DNA from: an uncultured Collinsella sp.
GTDB taxonomy: Bacteria; Actinomycetota; Coriobacteriia; Coriobacteriales; Coriobacteriaceae
Assembly (NCBI GenBank): GCA_902494545.1
Contig: CABUTP010000079.1
Location: 1 to 7,018 of the forward strand
Reading direction: 5' to 3'
DNA: 7,018 bases
In this document: positions 6,580-7,018 of the stretch, piece after piece
Numbering within the stretch: the first letter of the stretch is position 1
Layout of the letters: every line of letters starts with the position of its first letter
Translations under genes and position numbers: made by a program
Notes under the pieces: model-generated
Seen by the model: only the letters and a program-made list of their open reading frames with translations
Databases searched by the model: none
What the model was told of the DNA's origin: nothing

Positions 6580-7018
6580 CGCGCTGCTTGAGCGCTTGGC
6601 GGCTCCGCCCGTGCGAACCACGCAGGAGCGTTACCGCCACGAGCTCAAGTACCTCATTAACGAGGGCGAGCACGCCGCGCTGGCCTGTCGCATGGCGCCT
6701 GTCTTTAAGCTGGACAAGCATGCGCGCTCGGGCGGTTACACCATTCGCAGCCTGTACTTTGACGACTACTGCAACTCGGCCTACGAGGAAAAAGACGCCG
6801 GCATTCTCATGCGCAAAAAGTATCGCGTGCGCATCTATAACGGCAGCGACAAGGTGATTAAGCTCGAGCGCAAAAAGAAGTACGGCAGCTGGATCTACAA
6901 GGAGGACGCGCCGCTCACGCGCGACGAGTTTGAGCAGATCCTAGCCGGCGACTACGACTTTTTGCTGCGGAGCCCCCAACAACTCTGCCGTGAGTTCTAC
7001 ATCGAGTGCATCTGCAAC
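6566..7018 (+). CDS. VTC-domain (polyphosphate polymerase-like) protein, 3' partial
   Basis: The frame is open from the ATG at 6566 to the window edge (151 codons, no stop), so the gene continues downstream. It belongs to the VTC group of the triphosphate tunnel metalloenzyme fold, whose yeast member Vtc4 makes polyphosphate from ATP. Visible pieces are RYRHELKYLI (22-31, the E-x-K strand that starts the tunnel), TIRSLYFDD (59-67), MRKKYRVRIYN (82-92, tunnel Arg/Lys residues) and KVIKLERKKK (96-105). These basic and acidic strands alternate as expected for a phosphate-binding tunnel. No SPX domain precedes it, only about 20 residues, and no signal peptide is seen, so it is probably cytoplasmic. 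The second half of the tunnel and the C-terminus are outside the window, so catalytic completeness cannot be judged. It overlaps the CotH gene by 14 nt. Confidence 0.88.
   Translation, partial: MRRASALLERLAAPPVRTTQERYRHELKYLINEGEHAALACRMAPVFKLDKHARSGGYTIRSLYFDDYCNSAYEEKDAGILMRKKYRVRIYNGSDKVIKLERKKKYGSWIYKEDAPLTRDEFEQILAGDYDFLLRSPQQLCREFYIECICN

Noticed and set aside
4681..6621. Two long - strand frames (4681-5424 and 5425-6621) that share a frame and abut at one stop
   Set aside because: They lie opposite the CotH gene and have the same low-information His/Arg/Val/Ala composition and no domain. The openness comes from codon bias on the + strand.

Overview
The window is about 7 kb of gene-dense, GC-rich DNA. 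Five genes lie on the + strand and none on the - strand. The four junctions are tight: an ATGA overlap, a 3-nt gap, an 11-nt overlap and a 14-nt overlap. Each downstream gene has its own strong Shine-Dalgarno sequence (AAGGAGG, AAGGAGGT, GGGGAGGT, GGAGGA). This looks like the inside of one translationally coupled operon. I see no promoter, terminator, RNA gene, mobile element or CRISPR array, and no non-coding stretch longer than a few bases.

Region by region: (1) bases 1-1848 are the 3' part of a membrane-anchored DUF2194/PelA-type polysaccharide deacetylase whose start lies upstream of the window. (2) 1845-3272 is a GT4 glycosyltransferase of the PelF family. (3) 3276-4820 is PelG, the multi-pass membrane partner of PelF. 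(4) 4810-6579 is a lipoprotein carrying a CotH-type atypical kinase domain. (5) 6566 to the end of the window is the 5' part of a VTC-domain (polyphosphate-polymerase-like) protein that runs off the edge.

Genes 1-3 match the deacetylase-F-G part of a Gram-positive type Pel exopolysaccharide locus, in which the deacetylase is a separate membrane-tethered protein without the glycoside hydrolase half of Pseudomonas PelA. PelD and PelE homologues would be expected just upstream, outside the window. Genes 4-5 are a CotH/VTC pair. The likely logic is that PelF polymerises an amino-sugar polymer at the inner face of the membrane, PelG helps move it across, and the tethered deacetylase modifies it outside. 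The surface CotH protein and the cytoplasmic VTC enzyme would add a phosphate-based function (protein phosphorylation and/or polyphosphate) whose link to the polymer is unknown.

The organism is most likely a high-GC Gram-positive. Evidence is the GC-rich codon use, the strong Shine-Dalgarno sites, the lipoprotein signal and the Gram-positive Pel layout. A gut coriobacterium such as Collinsella would fit, but this is inference from style and gene content, not a sequence match.
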